Shown here one piece after another: positions 43,452-52,326 of a stretch of DNA of 64,000 bases. The position numbers were made by a program, and so were the translations under genes. Under the pieces are notes generated by a model, which saw only the letters and a list, made by a program, of their open reading frames with translations, was not told the DNA's origin and searched no databases. The stretch comes from Arthrobacter sp. 24S4-2 (GTDB taxonomy: Bacteria; Actinomycetota; Actinomycetes; Actinomycetales; Micrococcaceae). Location: positions 620,001 to 684,000 of the forward strand of contig NZ_CP040018.1 in assembly GCF_005280255.1 (NCBI RefSeq). Reading direction: 5' to 3'. Numbering within the stretch: the stretch's first letter is position 1; every line of letters starts with the position of its first letter.

Positions 43452-44801
43452 GTGGGTAATCACTGGGGTTATGGACACGAAGAACGTCCCGGCAGGCCTT
43501 GTCTAACCGCTGCGCGGCTTCTCGGCGTGTGCGCCGTATCCACGTTGAGCGTGATTGCGTTCGGCCTCCAAGGACCGTCCGCGCCGCCGTCGCCGTCCGG
43601 GGCTCTGGCTGCCGGGCATGGCATGGCCTCAGCTGCCGCGACGGGCGGCCCCGGAAATGCCCCGTCCTTGCCGAGCGCCTTCCTGAAACCGCTGGGTATC
43701 CCGACTGTTGGTATTGCGGCGGACGCTCACGCCCTGCTTTCCTTCAGCCGCAGTGACATTCGGACCACTTCCAAGAGCGGCAAACACGAACTGAATGTGG
43801 CATCCGACGACCTCCGGCGCCCTCCGGCCGGCTCGCTGATGGCGCCCCTTGAAGTGCTGAACGAGACCTCAGGATTCGGCCTCCGGGTCAGCCCCCTGAC
43901 CGGAACCGCCGGTGAGTTCCACTGGGGTCAGGATTTCGCTGCGGCATGCGGCACCCGCGTCTATGCTGCCGACGCCGGGGTGGTCAGGGCTGTTGGCTGG
44001 CACCCGTGGGGCGGCGGGAACCGGGTGGAGATCGACCACGGCAACGGACTCATCACCACGTACAACCACCTGGAAGGGATCGCCGTCAAGAAGGGGGAGT
44101 CCGTCCAGGTGGGCGAAGTCATCGCCAAGGTGGGCACCACGGGCTCGTCCACGGGCTGCCACCTGCACTTCGAAACCATCCTTAATGGCAAGCACGTCAA
44201 TCCGCTCGACTGGAAGCTCCTGCCCATCAAGCAGGTGGACGAACTCGGGAACATTGACATGATCAGCTACCTCCCCGGCACAAATGCCCCGGCAGGCGAC
44301 CCGACGTGGGCGATCCCGGTGTCGGATGACAACTCGCATACCGTCACGGGAGGTGAAACGGAAGCGCCGGTGCCGGGAACGCCGTCGGCCACGCCTTCCG
44401 CTACGTCCGCCCCGACGCCGTCGGCGCCCGCCACGGCGTCCGTGACAGGCACTCCGACGACGACCGCAACGCCGCCGCCCACCGCCGTACCAGCCACCGC
44501 CACACCAACGCCGCCGTCCACTGTTACGCCGTCGCCGACCGGCACGCCGCCGCCAACCCAGGCGCCCACGCCCACGCAGACTGAAGAGCCCACGGCGACC
44601 GCCACGCCGAGCCCGGCGCCCACACTCGCCCCAACGGCCACGGCAGCAGTGGAACCAACTGCGGAGCCGACAACCGAGCCGACAGGCGAGCCAACGCCGA
44701 AACCCACCGCCACTTCGACCACGGAATCCGCTGCGGCTCCTGAACCCAGCGACAGCCAGCCGGCCCCAACGCCCACGGCCTCAGCCACCCCGACCCCGTA
44801 G
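43452..44801 (+). CDS. M23 family metallopeptidase with long Thr/Pro-rich tail
   Basis: A 449-residue exported protein. N-terminal hydrophobic segment (LLGVCAVSTLSVIAFGLQ, about residues 23-40) as signal peptide. LytM/M23 domain at about 140-275: FHWGQDFAAACGTRVYAADAG (Zn ligands H and D), and CHLHFETILNG with the H-x-H motif; both are intact, so it should cut peptidoglycan cross-bridges. From about residue 300 to the end, roughly 150 residues consist of Thr/Pro/Ala repeats, a probable wall-spanning tail without a sortase signal. The GTG start has AGGAG 9 nt upstream. Confidence 0.88.
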   Translation: MGNHWGYGHEERPGRPCLTAARLLGVCAVSTLSVIAFGLQGPSAPPSPSGALAAGHGMASAAATGGPGNAPSLPSAFLKPLGIPTVGIAADAHALLSFSRSDIRTTSKSGKHELNVASDDLRRPPAGSLMAPLEVLNETSGFGLRVSPLTGTAGEFHWGQDFAAACGTRVYAADAGVVRAVGWHPWGGGNRVEIDHGNGLITTYNHLEGIAVKKGESVQVGEVIAKVGTTGSSTGCHLHFETILNGKHVNPLDWKLLPIKQVDELGNIDMISYLPGTNAPAGDPTWAIPVSDDNSHTVTGGETEAPVPGTPSATPSATSAPTPSAPATASVTGTPTTTATPPPTAVPATATPTPPSTVTPSPTGTPPPTQAPTPTQTEEPTATATPSPAPTLAPTATAAVEPTAEPTTEPTGEPTPKPTATSTTESAAAPEPSDSQPAPTPTASATPTP

Positions 44802-44898
44802 GGGGAAGTCCCGAACCAACTTTCAAGAGGGCACGAACCCGTGGGCTTGGCCGTTGTCACGGATAACAGCCATGACAACTTTCCTAAGGAAGCCCTCT

Positions 44899-45384
44899 GT
44901 GAAATCCCTCTACTCCATTCCGCTGACGCTCAACGACGGAACGGAAACCGACTTCGGCCGTTTCAAGGGAAGCGTGGTGATGGTGGTCAACGTGGCCTCC
45001 GAATGCGGCTTTACGCCACAGTATGCAGGGCTGGAACTGCTCTACGGGAAGTTCCGGGACCAGGGTTTCGATATCCTGGGTGTTCCCTGCAACCAGTTCG
45101 GCGGCCAGGAACCCGGAGATGACGCCGACATCGCCGAATTCTGCGAGCGCAACTTCGGTGTGACCTTCCCGCTGACTGCCAAGGCCAAGGTCCGCGGGAA
45201 AAACCAGCACCCGCTGTATGCCGAGCTCACCCGCTTCAAGAACGGCCCGCTGCCCGGCCTCGTGAAGTGGAACTTCGAGAAGTTCCTGGTAAACCGCGAC
45301 GGCGTTGTGGTGGCCCGCTTCGCCCCCACCGTTGAACCCGACTCACCGGAGGTCCTGGCCGCCATTGAGGACGCGCTCGCCTGA
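44899..45384 (+). CDS. Glutathione peroxidase family (Cys-type thiol peroxidase)
   Basis: About 161 residues in the thioredoxin fold. The active-site segment is VVNVASECGFTPQY with Cys instead of selenocysteine; the catalytic Gln is in GVPCNQFGGQEPG and the Trp in VKWNFEKFLVNRDG. Actinobacteria lack glutathione, so it likely uses thioredoxin or mycothiol-linked reductants to remove peroxides. GTG 44899 with AAGGA upstream is preferred over the upstream ATGs, which lack a ribosome site. Confidence 0.9.
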   Translation: MKSLYSIPLTLNDGTETDFGRFKGSVVMVVNVASECGFTPQYAGLELLYGKFRDQGFDILGVPCNQFGGQEPGDDADIAEFCERNFGVTFPLTAKAKVRGKNQHPLYAELTRFKNGPLPGLVKWNFEKFLVNRDGVVVARFAPTVEPDSPEVLAAIEDALA

Positions 45385-45416
45385 GGCGACACGGACACCG
45401 AACCAGCAATTCACCA

Positions 45417-45447
45417 AAGCCCCGGCACCATGTGCCGGGGCTTTTTG
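45417..45447 (+). terminator. Rho-independent terminator
   Basis: AAGCCCCGGCAC pairs with GTGCCGGGGCTT, loop CAT, followed by a T-run. Confidence 0.9.
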
Positions 45448-45501
45448 CTGCCCGGCGGGGGACGGGAACTATCCGACTTGTTTATTAAGGCAATACAACC
45501 G

Positions 45502-45531
45502 TTGACTAGTGAGCAACTTCATAGTTAGAGT
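45502..45531 (+). promoter_or_regulatory. Strong promoter of the polyamine-type ABC operon
   Basis: TTGACT, 18-nt spacer, TAGAGT. The half-sites CAACT (45514-45518) and AGTTG (45529-45533) overlap the -10 box and could be an operator. The leader would be about 190 nt, with no other gene in it. Confidence 0.7.
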
Positions 45532-45727
45532 TGCGGCACCCCAACGGCCGCCGTACGGCCGACTTTGAGATCCACCGGCTATTCGGTGATGGAGGCCTGC
45601 GCGAACCGCGGCCGTCCATCCCCGCGACGCCGATCAGGGATCAAGACCCCGCACCACGCCTGCCAATGCGGCACGCCGTCCTTTGGCGTGCCCGTGATGG
45701 CCGGCGCCAATGAGAGGCAGTTCCGCC

Positions 45728-46822
45728 ATGACAGAATTCCGTTCCCCGCTCCTTGACCGCAGGCAGCTCCTCAAAGCCGCGGCGCTCACGCCGTTGGCAG
45801 GCCTTGCGTTGTCCGGCTGCGGCTCCAAGCCGGCTGAAAGTGCGGCCGCGAACAAGACCGTCACAGTCACGTCCTACGGCGGCTCCTAAAACGACCAGCT
45901 GACCCAGACCATCCTGGATCCGTTCTCCAAGCAGTCGGGCATCCAGACCACGCTGCTGGCCAACACCAGCCTGGCCGCGCTCAAGGCGCAGGTCCAGTCC
46001 GGCGACGTGCAGTGGGACCTCGTTGAGATCACGGCCCCGGAGTACGAGACGGCGGTAGCCGAGGGGCTGCTGGAAGAGCTCGATTACGACATCATCAGCG
46101 ACAAGGGCCTGCCCGGGTACGCCAAGGCGGAATACGGCATCAAGTACCTGAGCTTCCTGTTCGTCATGGCCTGGGACCAGAACGTCATCCCGGATGCCCA
46201 GGCGCCCAAGGACTGGGCGCAGTTCTTCGATCAGGACAAGTACAACACCAAGCGCTCCGTCTACAACCAGCTCTCGGACAGTTCAGTCCTCGAGGCGGCG
46301 CTGTTGGCGGACGGCGTCCCCTTCGACAAGATCTACCCGCTCGACGTGGACCGCGCACTGCGCGTCCTGGGCCACCACCCGGGCAAGGACCGCCTGCTGT
46401 ACCACGCAGCCAACCAGGAGCCCATCCAGCAGCTCACCTCCGGCGAGGTCTCGCTCTCCACCAGCTTCAACAACCGGATTAACGCAGCGCGCACTGACGG
46501 CGCGAAGCTGAACTTCTCGGCCGAAAACGCGGTACTCGCAGGGGACTATTTCGTGGTGCCGAAGGGCGCGAAGAACAAGGAGGCTGCCTTCAAGCTGATG
46601 AACTTCATGTCCAACGACGCCGAGGCCGGCGCCGCCTTCGACAAGGTCACCAACCTGACCCTCGCCAACACGCCGGCGCTGTCCAAGCTGCCCAAGGAGA
46701 TCGCCGACACCCTCCCCACGAGCCCCGGGCTAGCCGACAAGATCCTGGTCCGGGACGACAAATGGTGGTCCCAGAACCTCAAGAAGACCGAGCAGCAGTT
46801 CAAGCTGTGGCAGGCCAGCTGA
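45728..46822 (+). pseudogene. Extracellular solute-binding lipoprotein of a spermidine/putrescine-type ABC transporter, interrupted by a stop codon
   Basis: From ATG 45728 the frame reads a lipoprotein signal (QLLKAAALTPLAGLALSGCG) and the first strand of a PotD-like protein (TVTVTSYGGS), then hits TAA at codon 54 (45887-45889). The same frame resumes at once with NDQLTQTILDPFSKQSGIQ and continues to 46822 with all PotD-like features (WDLVEITAPEYETAVAEGLLEELDYD). One base change, most likely from TAC or TAT (Tyr), explains it. An intact protein would have 364 residues. It is first gene of a four-gene operon whose other genes are intact. Confidence 0.85.
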
Positions 46823-46823
46823 G

Positions 46824-47711
46824 ATGAGTACTGCAACCCTGCAACGGTCCCGGCCGGACGGCCGCGGTGCGCCTCCCTCCGCAGAACCAGCACCCCGACG
46901 GCGGCGCACCGGCTGGTGGCTGCTGCTGGCCCCGATCCTCGCCTTCGACGTCGTCCTGTTCCTGACTCCGCTTGGAAAACTCGTGGCGTCAAGCTTCGCC
47001 GACAATGCCTACCAGCGGGTGCTGGAGGACCCGCTCGTGGTGCGCTCGCTGGTGAACACGCTGACCATCAGCCTCGCATCCACACTGGTGACCGTGGCCC
47101 TGGGCTACGTCATTGCGGTGGTGCTCTGCAGCGCCGGCAACGTCATGCGCGTTGTTCTCTTCGCCGTCGTGCTCCTGCCCTTCTGGACCGGAATCCTGGT
47201 GAAGAACTTCGCCTGGGCGGTGCTGCTGCAGGACAACGGCATCGTCAACGCGTTCCTGCAGGGCATCGGCCTGACCGACGCGCCGGTGGAACTCCTGCAC
47301 AACCGGTTCGCCGTCATCGTCGGAATGGTCCATTGCCTCCTCCCGTATGCGGTGTTCCCGATCTTCTCGTCGCTGACATCCATTGACGACAGGCTTGGCC
47401 TCGCGGCCCGCTCACTCGGGGCCTCCGAGGCCTCCGTGTTCCGCAGGATCACCTTGCCGCTCAGCGCCCCGGGCGTCTCCGCCGCAGGCCTCCTGGTCTT
47501 CATCATCAGCACGGGGTTCTTCATCACACCGGTGGTCATGGGAGGCCCCGGCGACATGATGATCGCGAACCAGATTGACTACTACGCACGCCAGCTGACG
47601 GACTTCTCCGGAGCCGCAGCCCTTGCTGTGGTCCTGACGGTCATGGTCAGCATCCTGGTGGCGGTATACCAGCGCGTACTCAAAGCAGGAGGACAGCATG
47701 AAGACAACTAG
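46824..47711 (+). CDS. ABC transporter permease (PotB type)
   Basis: A 295-residue inner-membrane permease with six predicted helices: WWLLLAPILAFDVVLFLTPLGK, LVNTLTISLASTLVTVALGY, VVLFAVVLLPFWTGILVKNFAW, and later ones. The EAA loop LAARSLGASEASVFRRITLPLSAPG contacts the ATPase. ATG 46824 is 1 nt after the binding-protein stop, and the 3' end overlaps the next permease by 14 nt, so the operon is tightly coupled. Substrate is likely a polyamine or similar cation, by family. Confidence 0.9.
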   Translation: MSTATLQRSRPDGRGAPPSAEPAPRRRRTGWWLLLAPILAFDVVLFLTPLGKLVASSFADNAYQRVLEDPLVVRSLVNTLTISLASTLVTVALGYVIAVVLCSAGNVMRVVLFAVVLLPFWTGILVKNFAWAVLLQDNGIVNAFLQGIGLTDAPVELLHNRFAVIVGMVHCLLPYAVFPIFSSLTSIDDRLGLAARSLGASEASVFRRITLPLSAPGVSAAGLLVFIISTGFFITPVVMGGPGDMMIANQIDYYARQLTDFSGAAALAVVLTVMVSILVAVYQRVLKAGGQHEDN

Positions 47712-48525
47712 CCCGCAGCACCGCCTCGTTGCGTTGCTTTCCCTGCCGGTCTTCCTGTTCCTGGTGATCCCCACGGCGATCGTGGTGCCGGTGGCACTCA
47801 ACGACAGCCGGTACATCACTTTTCCGCCCGAAGGGCTGTCTTTCGCAGCGGTGGCAGGTTTCTTTGCCGACAAGGCGTGGACCTCGGCCCTGACGGCCAG
47901 CCTGCAATCGGCCGGAATCGCCGTCGTCATCGGGGTCCTGCTTGGCGCCACCGCGGCCATTGGCATGCACGGGCGCAAATTCACCGGACAACCAGCGTTG
48001 GTGGGGCTGATCCTGGCGCCGATGATTGTCCCCACCGTGGTGCTGGCTCTGGCGTTCTACCAGTTCTTCATCGCGATCGGGATGGTTGGCAGCATCCTCC
48101 CCATCGGCCTGGCGCACGCCGTGATTGCCACGCCGTACGTCTACCTCACCACCCGTGCGAGCCTGGCCGGACTGAACCCGGCGCTGGTCCGGTCAGCACA
48201 AAGCCTCGGCGCCGGGCCGCTCTCCGTGCTGCGCCACGTGTATTTGCCGATCATCCTGCCCGGGCTGATCTCCGGAGCACTGTTCGCCTTCTCAGTGTCG
48301 ATTGACGAGACCGTGATGTCCCTGTTCATGCAGTCGCCGGCCGCGACCACCCTGCCCGTGAAGATGTTCACGGACATCCAGTTCAACCTGACTCCCAAGA
48401 TCGCGGTCTCATCCGCCCTCCTGGTCAGCGTGGCCACCTTCGGGCTCCTCCTCCAGGTCATGTTCGTCCTGAGGCGCCGCTCCACAACCCGGATGCTGCC
48501 GCTGGCCGCACCCGCCCACACGTAA
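47698..48525 (+). CDS. ABC transporter permease (PotC type)
   Basis: A 275-residue second permease: LVALLSLPVFLFLVIPTAIVVPVALNDSRYITFPPEGLS is the typical PotC start, with a periplasmic loop, and RSAQSLGAGPLSVLRHVYLPIILPGLISG the EAA loop. Pairs with the preceding PotB-type protein. ATG with an AGGAGG-like site inside the upstream gene. Confidence 0.9.
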   Translation: MKTTSPQHRLVALLSLPVFLFLVIPTAIVVPVALNDSRYITFPPEGLSFAAVAGFFADKAWTSALTASLQSAGIAVVIGVLLGATAAIGMHGRKFTGQPALVGLILAPMIVPTVVLALAFYQFFIAIGMVGSILPIGLAHAVIATPYVYLTTRASLAGLNPALVRSAQSLGAGPLSVLRHVYLPIILPGLISGALFAFSVSIDETVMSLFMQSPAATTLPVKMFTDIQFNLTPKIAVSSALLVSVATFGLLLQVMFVLRRRSTTRMLPLAAPAHT

Positions 48526-48537
48526 AGGAATAAGCCG

Positions 48538-49659
48538 ATGAGCACATCAATGATTTCCGCACAGCAAAAGCCCAGGGCCCACGCCGCCGCCCAGGGATCG
48601 ATCGAACTCCGTCAGGTCCGCAAGAGCTACGGCGACGTCGTGGCCGTGGACCAGATGGACTTGACCGTCCAGCCCGGCGAGTTCGTCACCCTGCTCGGCC
48701 CCAGCGGGTCCGGCAAAACCACCACCATGATGATGGTGGCGGGCTTCGAGGACCACACGTCCGGGACTGTGCTGATCGACGGCAAACCCGTTGACACGCT
48801 TCCGCCGCGGGACCGGAACCTTGGCGTGGTGTTCCAAAACTATGCGCTGTTCCCGCATATGAGCGCCCTTGAAAACGTGGAATTTGCTCTCCGCATGCGC
48901 AAGGTGCCCCGCGCGGAACGGCGGCGGCGCGCCGAGGAAACCCTGGTCAGGGTGGGTCTGGGAAAAATGGGAGACCGGAAGCCGCGCCAGCTGTCGGGTG
49001 GGCAACAGCAGAGGGTGGCGCTGGCCCGGGCTCTGGTGTTCAACCCCGCTGCCCTCCTTCTGGATGAGCCCATGGCCGCCCTGGACAAGCGGCTCCGCGA
49101 GCAAATGCAGGAGGAAATCAAGACGCTGCAGAAGAGCCTCGGCATCTCGGTGCTGTTCGTCACCCATGACCAGGACGAAGCGATGGCGATGTCCGACCGG
49201 ATCGTGGTGATGAAGGACGGCAAGATTGTCCAGTCCGGAGCGCCGGAAGACGTCTACAATCATCCCCTCACGGACTGGGTGGCCAGCTTCCTCGGCGACA
49301 CGAACCTGATTCCGTGCACCATAGTGGAACGCAAGGGTGACGAAGCGGTGGTGGACCTTGGCGGACTGGGTCTCGCCCGCGTACGCGACCGCGGCGCGAT
49401 TGGAAGGAATTATGCTGTCTCAATCCGTCCCGAGCACCTCAAATTCAGTTCCCCGGCTGCAGGTGGCAACGGCTGCGCCGCCAAGCTGGTCACCTCCACC
49501 AATCTGGGCGCAACGATGCGGCACCGGCTTACCGCCGGAGGCCATGAACTTCAGCTGCGCGAGCTGAGCTCCGATTCCACAGCCCGGTTCCTGCCGGACG
49601 ACGAGCTGTGGGTGCACTGGGACGCTGACAAGGCCCAGCTTCTGGTGCTGGAAGGCTAA
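48538..49659 (+). CDS. ABC transporter ATP-binding protein (PotA type)
   Basis: A 373-residue ATPase. Walker A GPSGSGKTTTMMMVAGF, Q loop VFQNYALFPHM, signature LSGGQQQRVALARAL, Walker B ALLLDEPMAALD, and the H loop FVTHDQDEAMAMSDR. The C-terminal 120 residues are a TOBE domain (SIRPEHLKFSS), typical for polyamine and sugar importers. Last gene of the operon. With the binding-protein gene interrupted, the transporter may not work unless another binding protein is used. Confidence 0.93.
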   Translation: MSTSMISAQQKPRAHAAAQGSIELRQVRKSYGDVVAVDQMDLTVQPGEFVTLLGPSGSGKTTTMMMVAGFEDHTSGTVLIDGKPVDTLPPRDRNLGVVFQNYALFPHMSALENVEFALRMRKVPRAERRRRAEETLVRVGLGKMGDRKPRQLSGGQQQRVALARALVFNPAALLLDEPMAALDKRLREQMQEEIKTLQKSLGISVLFVTHDQDEAMAMSDRIVVMKDGKIVQSGAPEDVYNHPLTDWVASFLGDTNLIPCTIVERKGDEAVVDLGGLGLARVRDRGAIGRNYAVSIRPEHLKFSSPAAGGNGCAAKLVTSTNLGATMRHRLTAGGHELQLRELSSDSTARFLPDDELWVHWDADKAQLLVLEG

Positions 49660-49679
49660 GCCAGGCCCCCCGGAGGCAA

Positions 49680-49721
49680 GACGCCGGGGTGATCCGTCGG
49701 GATCATTCCGCCGCCGGCGTC
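49680..49721 (+). terminator. Hairpin after the ABC operon, possible terminator
   Basis: GACGCCGG pairs with CCGGCGTC around a second stem GATCC-GTC-GGGATC. No T-run follows. The remaining gap to 49965 shows no gene. Confidence 0.45.
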
Positions 49722-49965
49722 CCGGCCCGACACATAAGCGGGACCTTTGTCCCTGTTAGGCTCCCAACACTCCGGCCTAGACTGGCCGGATCCTCCATCC
49801 TCCCGCAACGCGGCCACGCGGCCTTCGCGGCCACAGGGAATTGAACAGCGCTGCAGCGCAGGGTGGTGAAGCAGGTTCCGGACCTGCCAGGGGAGGATGC
49901 ATCAGTACTTCATGAATCACAGCTGGGCCCCCGTCTTGGGCGCCCGTGAAACCAGGAGGAATGGG

Positions 49966-51177
49966 ATGACAGGGAACAAAGCCGTTGCCTATAAGGGGCC
50001 GGGCAAGGTCGAAGTGATCGACATTGACTACCCGAGCTTCGAACTGAAGGACGGGCCGGGCGTCAACCCGGCAAACGTGGGGCGCTCTGTTCCCCACGGA
50101 GCAATCCTCAAAACGGTCGCGACAAACATCTGCGGTTCGGACCAGCACATGGTCCGTGGCCGGACCACCGCGCCGTCGGACCTGGTGCTCGGCCACGAAA
50201 TCACCGGTGAGGTGGTGGAAGTGGGCCCAGGCGTGGAATTCATCAAAGTAGGAGACTTCTGCTCCGTCCCCTTCAACATCGCGTGCGGGCGGTGCAGGAA
50301 CTGCAAGGAACGCAAGACCGGCATCTGCCTCAACGTGAATCCGGACCGTCCGGGAAGCGCCTACGGCTATGTGGACATGGGCGGCTGGGTGGGCGGCCAG
50401 GCGAACTACGTCCTGGTGCCCTACGCCGACTGGAACCTGCTGAAGTTTCCGGACAAAGACCAGGCCCTGGAGAAGATCCTCGACCTGGCCATGCTTTCGG
50501 ACATCTTCCCCACGGGATTCCACGGTGCGGTCACCGCGGGCGTCGGTGTGGGCTCCACCGTCTACATTGCGGGCGCGGGCCCTGTCGGCCTGGCTGCGGC
50601 CACCAGTGCGCACCTGCTCGGCGCCGCGGCAGTGATCGTCGGCGACCTCAATGAGCAGAGACTGGCACAAGCCCGTAGCTTCGGCTGTGAAACCGTTGAC
50701 CTCACCAAGGGCGGACCCGCGGAACAGATCGAACAGATCCTCGGCGTCCCGGAAGTGGACTGCGGCGTTGACGCCGTCGGGTTCGAGGCGCGCGGACACG
50801 GCTCCGGAGCGCAGGAAGCCCCCGCCACGGTCCTGAATTCGCTGATGGAAATCACGGCTGCGGGCGGTGCGCTGGGAATCCCGGGGCTTTACGTCACCGG
50901 AGACCCTGGCGGTGTGGACGAGGCGGCCAAGAAGGGGTCGCTGTCGCTAAGCCTCGGCACCGGCTGGGCCAAGTCGCTGGGCTTCACCACAGGCCAGTGT
51001 CCTGTGATGAAGTACAACCGGCAGCTGATGATGGCCATCCTGCATGACAAGGTGCACATCGCCAAGAACGTCAACGCCAAGGCGATCGGACTGGATGATG
51101 CACCGAAGGGCTATGCCGAATTCGATGCCGGTGCGGCCACGAAGTATGTGCTGAATCCCAACGGCTACCTGAGCTAG
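49966..51177 (+). CDS. fdhA: Formaldehyde dehydrogenase, glutathione-independent (zinc-dependent)
   Basis: A 403-residue zinc-dependent dehydrogenase. ICGSDQHMVRGRTTAPSDLVLGHEITGEV carries the catalytic zinc ligands (Cys, His, Glu), ACGRCRNCKERKTGIC the structural zinc site, and VYIAGAGPVGLAAATSAHLLG the NAD site. The N-terminus (AVAYKGPGKVEVIDIDYPSFELKDGPGVNP) and the length match the Pseudomonas-type enzyme that oxidises formaldehyde without glutathione and keeps NAD bound. ATG 49966 has AGGAGGAATGGG upstream. Likely role: formaldehyde detoxification. Confidence 0.92.
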   Translation: MTGNKAVAYKGPGKVEVIDIDYPSFELKDGPGVNPANVGRSVPHGAILKTVATNICGSDQHMVRGRTTAPSDLVLGHEITGEVVEVGPGVEFIKVGDFCSVPFNIACGRCRNCKERKTGICLNVNPDRPGSAYGYVDMGGWVGGQANYVLVPYADWNLLKFPDKDQALEKILDLAMLSDIFPTGFHGAVTAGVGVGSTVYIAGAGPVGLAAATSAHLLGAAAVIVGDLNEQRLAQARSFGCETVDLTKGGPAEQIEQILGVPEVDCGVDAVGFEARGHGSGAQEAPATVLNSLMEITAAGGALGIPGLYVTGDPGGVDEAAKKGSLSLSLGTGWAKSLGFTTGQCPVMKYNRQLMMAILHDKVHIAKNVNAKAIGLDDAPKGYAEFDAGAATKYVLNPNGYLS

Positions 51178-51203
51178 CCGCCCGGTACCTGAGTAACCAC
51201 CTG

Positions 51204-51241
51204 CCGGCGGACACACACCTGGGCGGGTGTGTGTCCGCCGG
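51204..51241 (+). terminator. Hairpin terminator after fdhA
   Basis: A perfect 15-bp stem, CCGGCGGACACACAC with its complement, 8-nt loop. No long T-run. Confidence 0.75.
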
Positions 51242-51300
51242 ACTACTCGTTATTGCCGTTTTTTCAAACATGCCCACTGAAGTTTGCACATTGTTGGCCG

Positions 51301-51322
51301 AATGTCTGATTGGATAGACATT
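51301..51322. promoter_or_regulatory. Perfect palindrome upstream of the phosphoesterase gene, operator candidate
   Basis: AATGTCT and AGACATT are separated by 8 nt and lie 51 bp before the start codon, in an AT-rich gap. Confidence 0.5.
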
Positions 51323-51372
51323 ACTGAGAGGGACACTGGAGGCGCCGCTTCCAACCAACCACGAAGGCAGTA

Positions 51373-52320
51373 ATGGAGCTCATCGAGGCCGAACACCCCC
51401 GGCCACGTCATTTTCTACTCCACCTGAGCGATCCCCACTTGTTGGGAGGTCCGGATCATCTTTATGGCGCAGTGGACAGCGAAGCCCGCCTGAAACAACT
51501 GTTTGAGGAAGTCAGAGCCTCAGGGGCCCGTCCGGAAGCCGTGATTTTCACCGGCGACCTGGCTGACCAGGGTGAACCCGAGGCCTACGTAAAACTTCGG
51601 GCCATTGTGGAACCCGCCTGCAAGGCAATGGGCGCCCAGGTCATCTGGGCCATGGGAAACCACGACGACCGTGAGAACTTCCGAACCGGGCTGCTCGACC
51701 AGACCGGAAACGACTCGCCGGTGGACCACAGCTACTTCATCAACGGCCTGCGGGTGATCACGCTGGACACCTCTGTGCCGGGCTTTCACCACGGTGAGCT
51801 CAGCGATGCGCAGTTGGCATGGCTCGCCGCGGAACTGGAGACGCCCGCGCCGGACGGCACCATCCTGGCACTGCACCATCCTCCGGTGCCCTCCGTGCTG
51901 GACCTGGCCGTCCTCGTGGAGCTACGTGGCCAGCCGGCCCTGGCCAGGGTCCTGCGTAACTCCGATGTCCGCACCATTCTGGCCGGCCACCTGCATTACT
52001 CCACCACTGCCAGCTTCGCAGGCATCCCCGTTTCGGTGGCCTCCGCCACCTGCTACACGCAGGACCTGAACGTACCGGTGGGCGGCACCCGGCCCCGTGA
52101 CGGCGGCCAGGCTTTCAACCTTGTGCATGTGTACGAGCACACCATCGTGCATTCTGTTGTTCCCATCGGCAGTGCAGCGGCAGTGGGCGAGGTGGTGACT
52201 GCGGCGGAAACCCAGCGCCGGCTGGCGGCGGCCGGCATCCGGATTCCGCGGCAGGCAAGAACGCAGGGTAACCCGCCCACCCAGAGCATCCCCATGATCC
52301 GGCTGGGCAGCGGCGGCTGA
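51373..52320 (+). CDS. Metallophosphoesterase (CpdA-like, putative 3',5'-cAMP phosphodiesterase)
   Basis: A 315-residue calcineurin-like enzyme. All metal-binding motifs are present: LSDPHLL, FTGDLADQG, WAMGNHDDREN, ALHHPPVPS and LAGHLHYSTTASFAG. The overall form fits class III cyclic-nucleotide phosphodiesterases such as CpdA/Rv0805, acting in the cytoplasm. Activity on cAMP is inferred from the family. The start has GAAGG upstream. Confidence 0.85.
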   Translation: MELIEAEHPRPRHFLLHLSDPHLLGGPDHLYGAVDSEARLKQLFEEVRASGARPEAVIFTGDLADQGEPEAYVKLRAIVEPACKAMGAQVIWAMGNHDDRENFRTGLLDQTGNDSPVDHSYFINGLRVITLDTSVPGFHHGELSDAQLAWLAAELETPAPDGTILALHHPPVPSVLDLAVLVELRGQPALARVLRNSDVRTILAGHLHYSTTASFAGIPVSVASATCYTQDLNVPVGGTRPRDGGQAFNLVHVYEHTIVHSVVPIGSAAAVGEVVTAAETQRRLAAAGIRIPRQARTQGNPPTQSIPMIRLGSGG

Positions 52321-52326
52321 GCAGCC

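Noticed and set aside
44380..44800. Repeated GCC-ACG-CCG units, possible repeat array
   Set aside because: They encode the Thr/Pro-rich tail of the M23 peptidase; spacing is irregular and without unique spacers.
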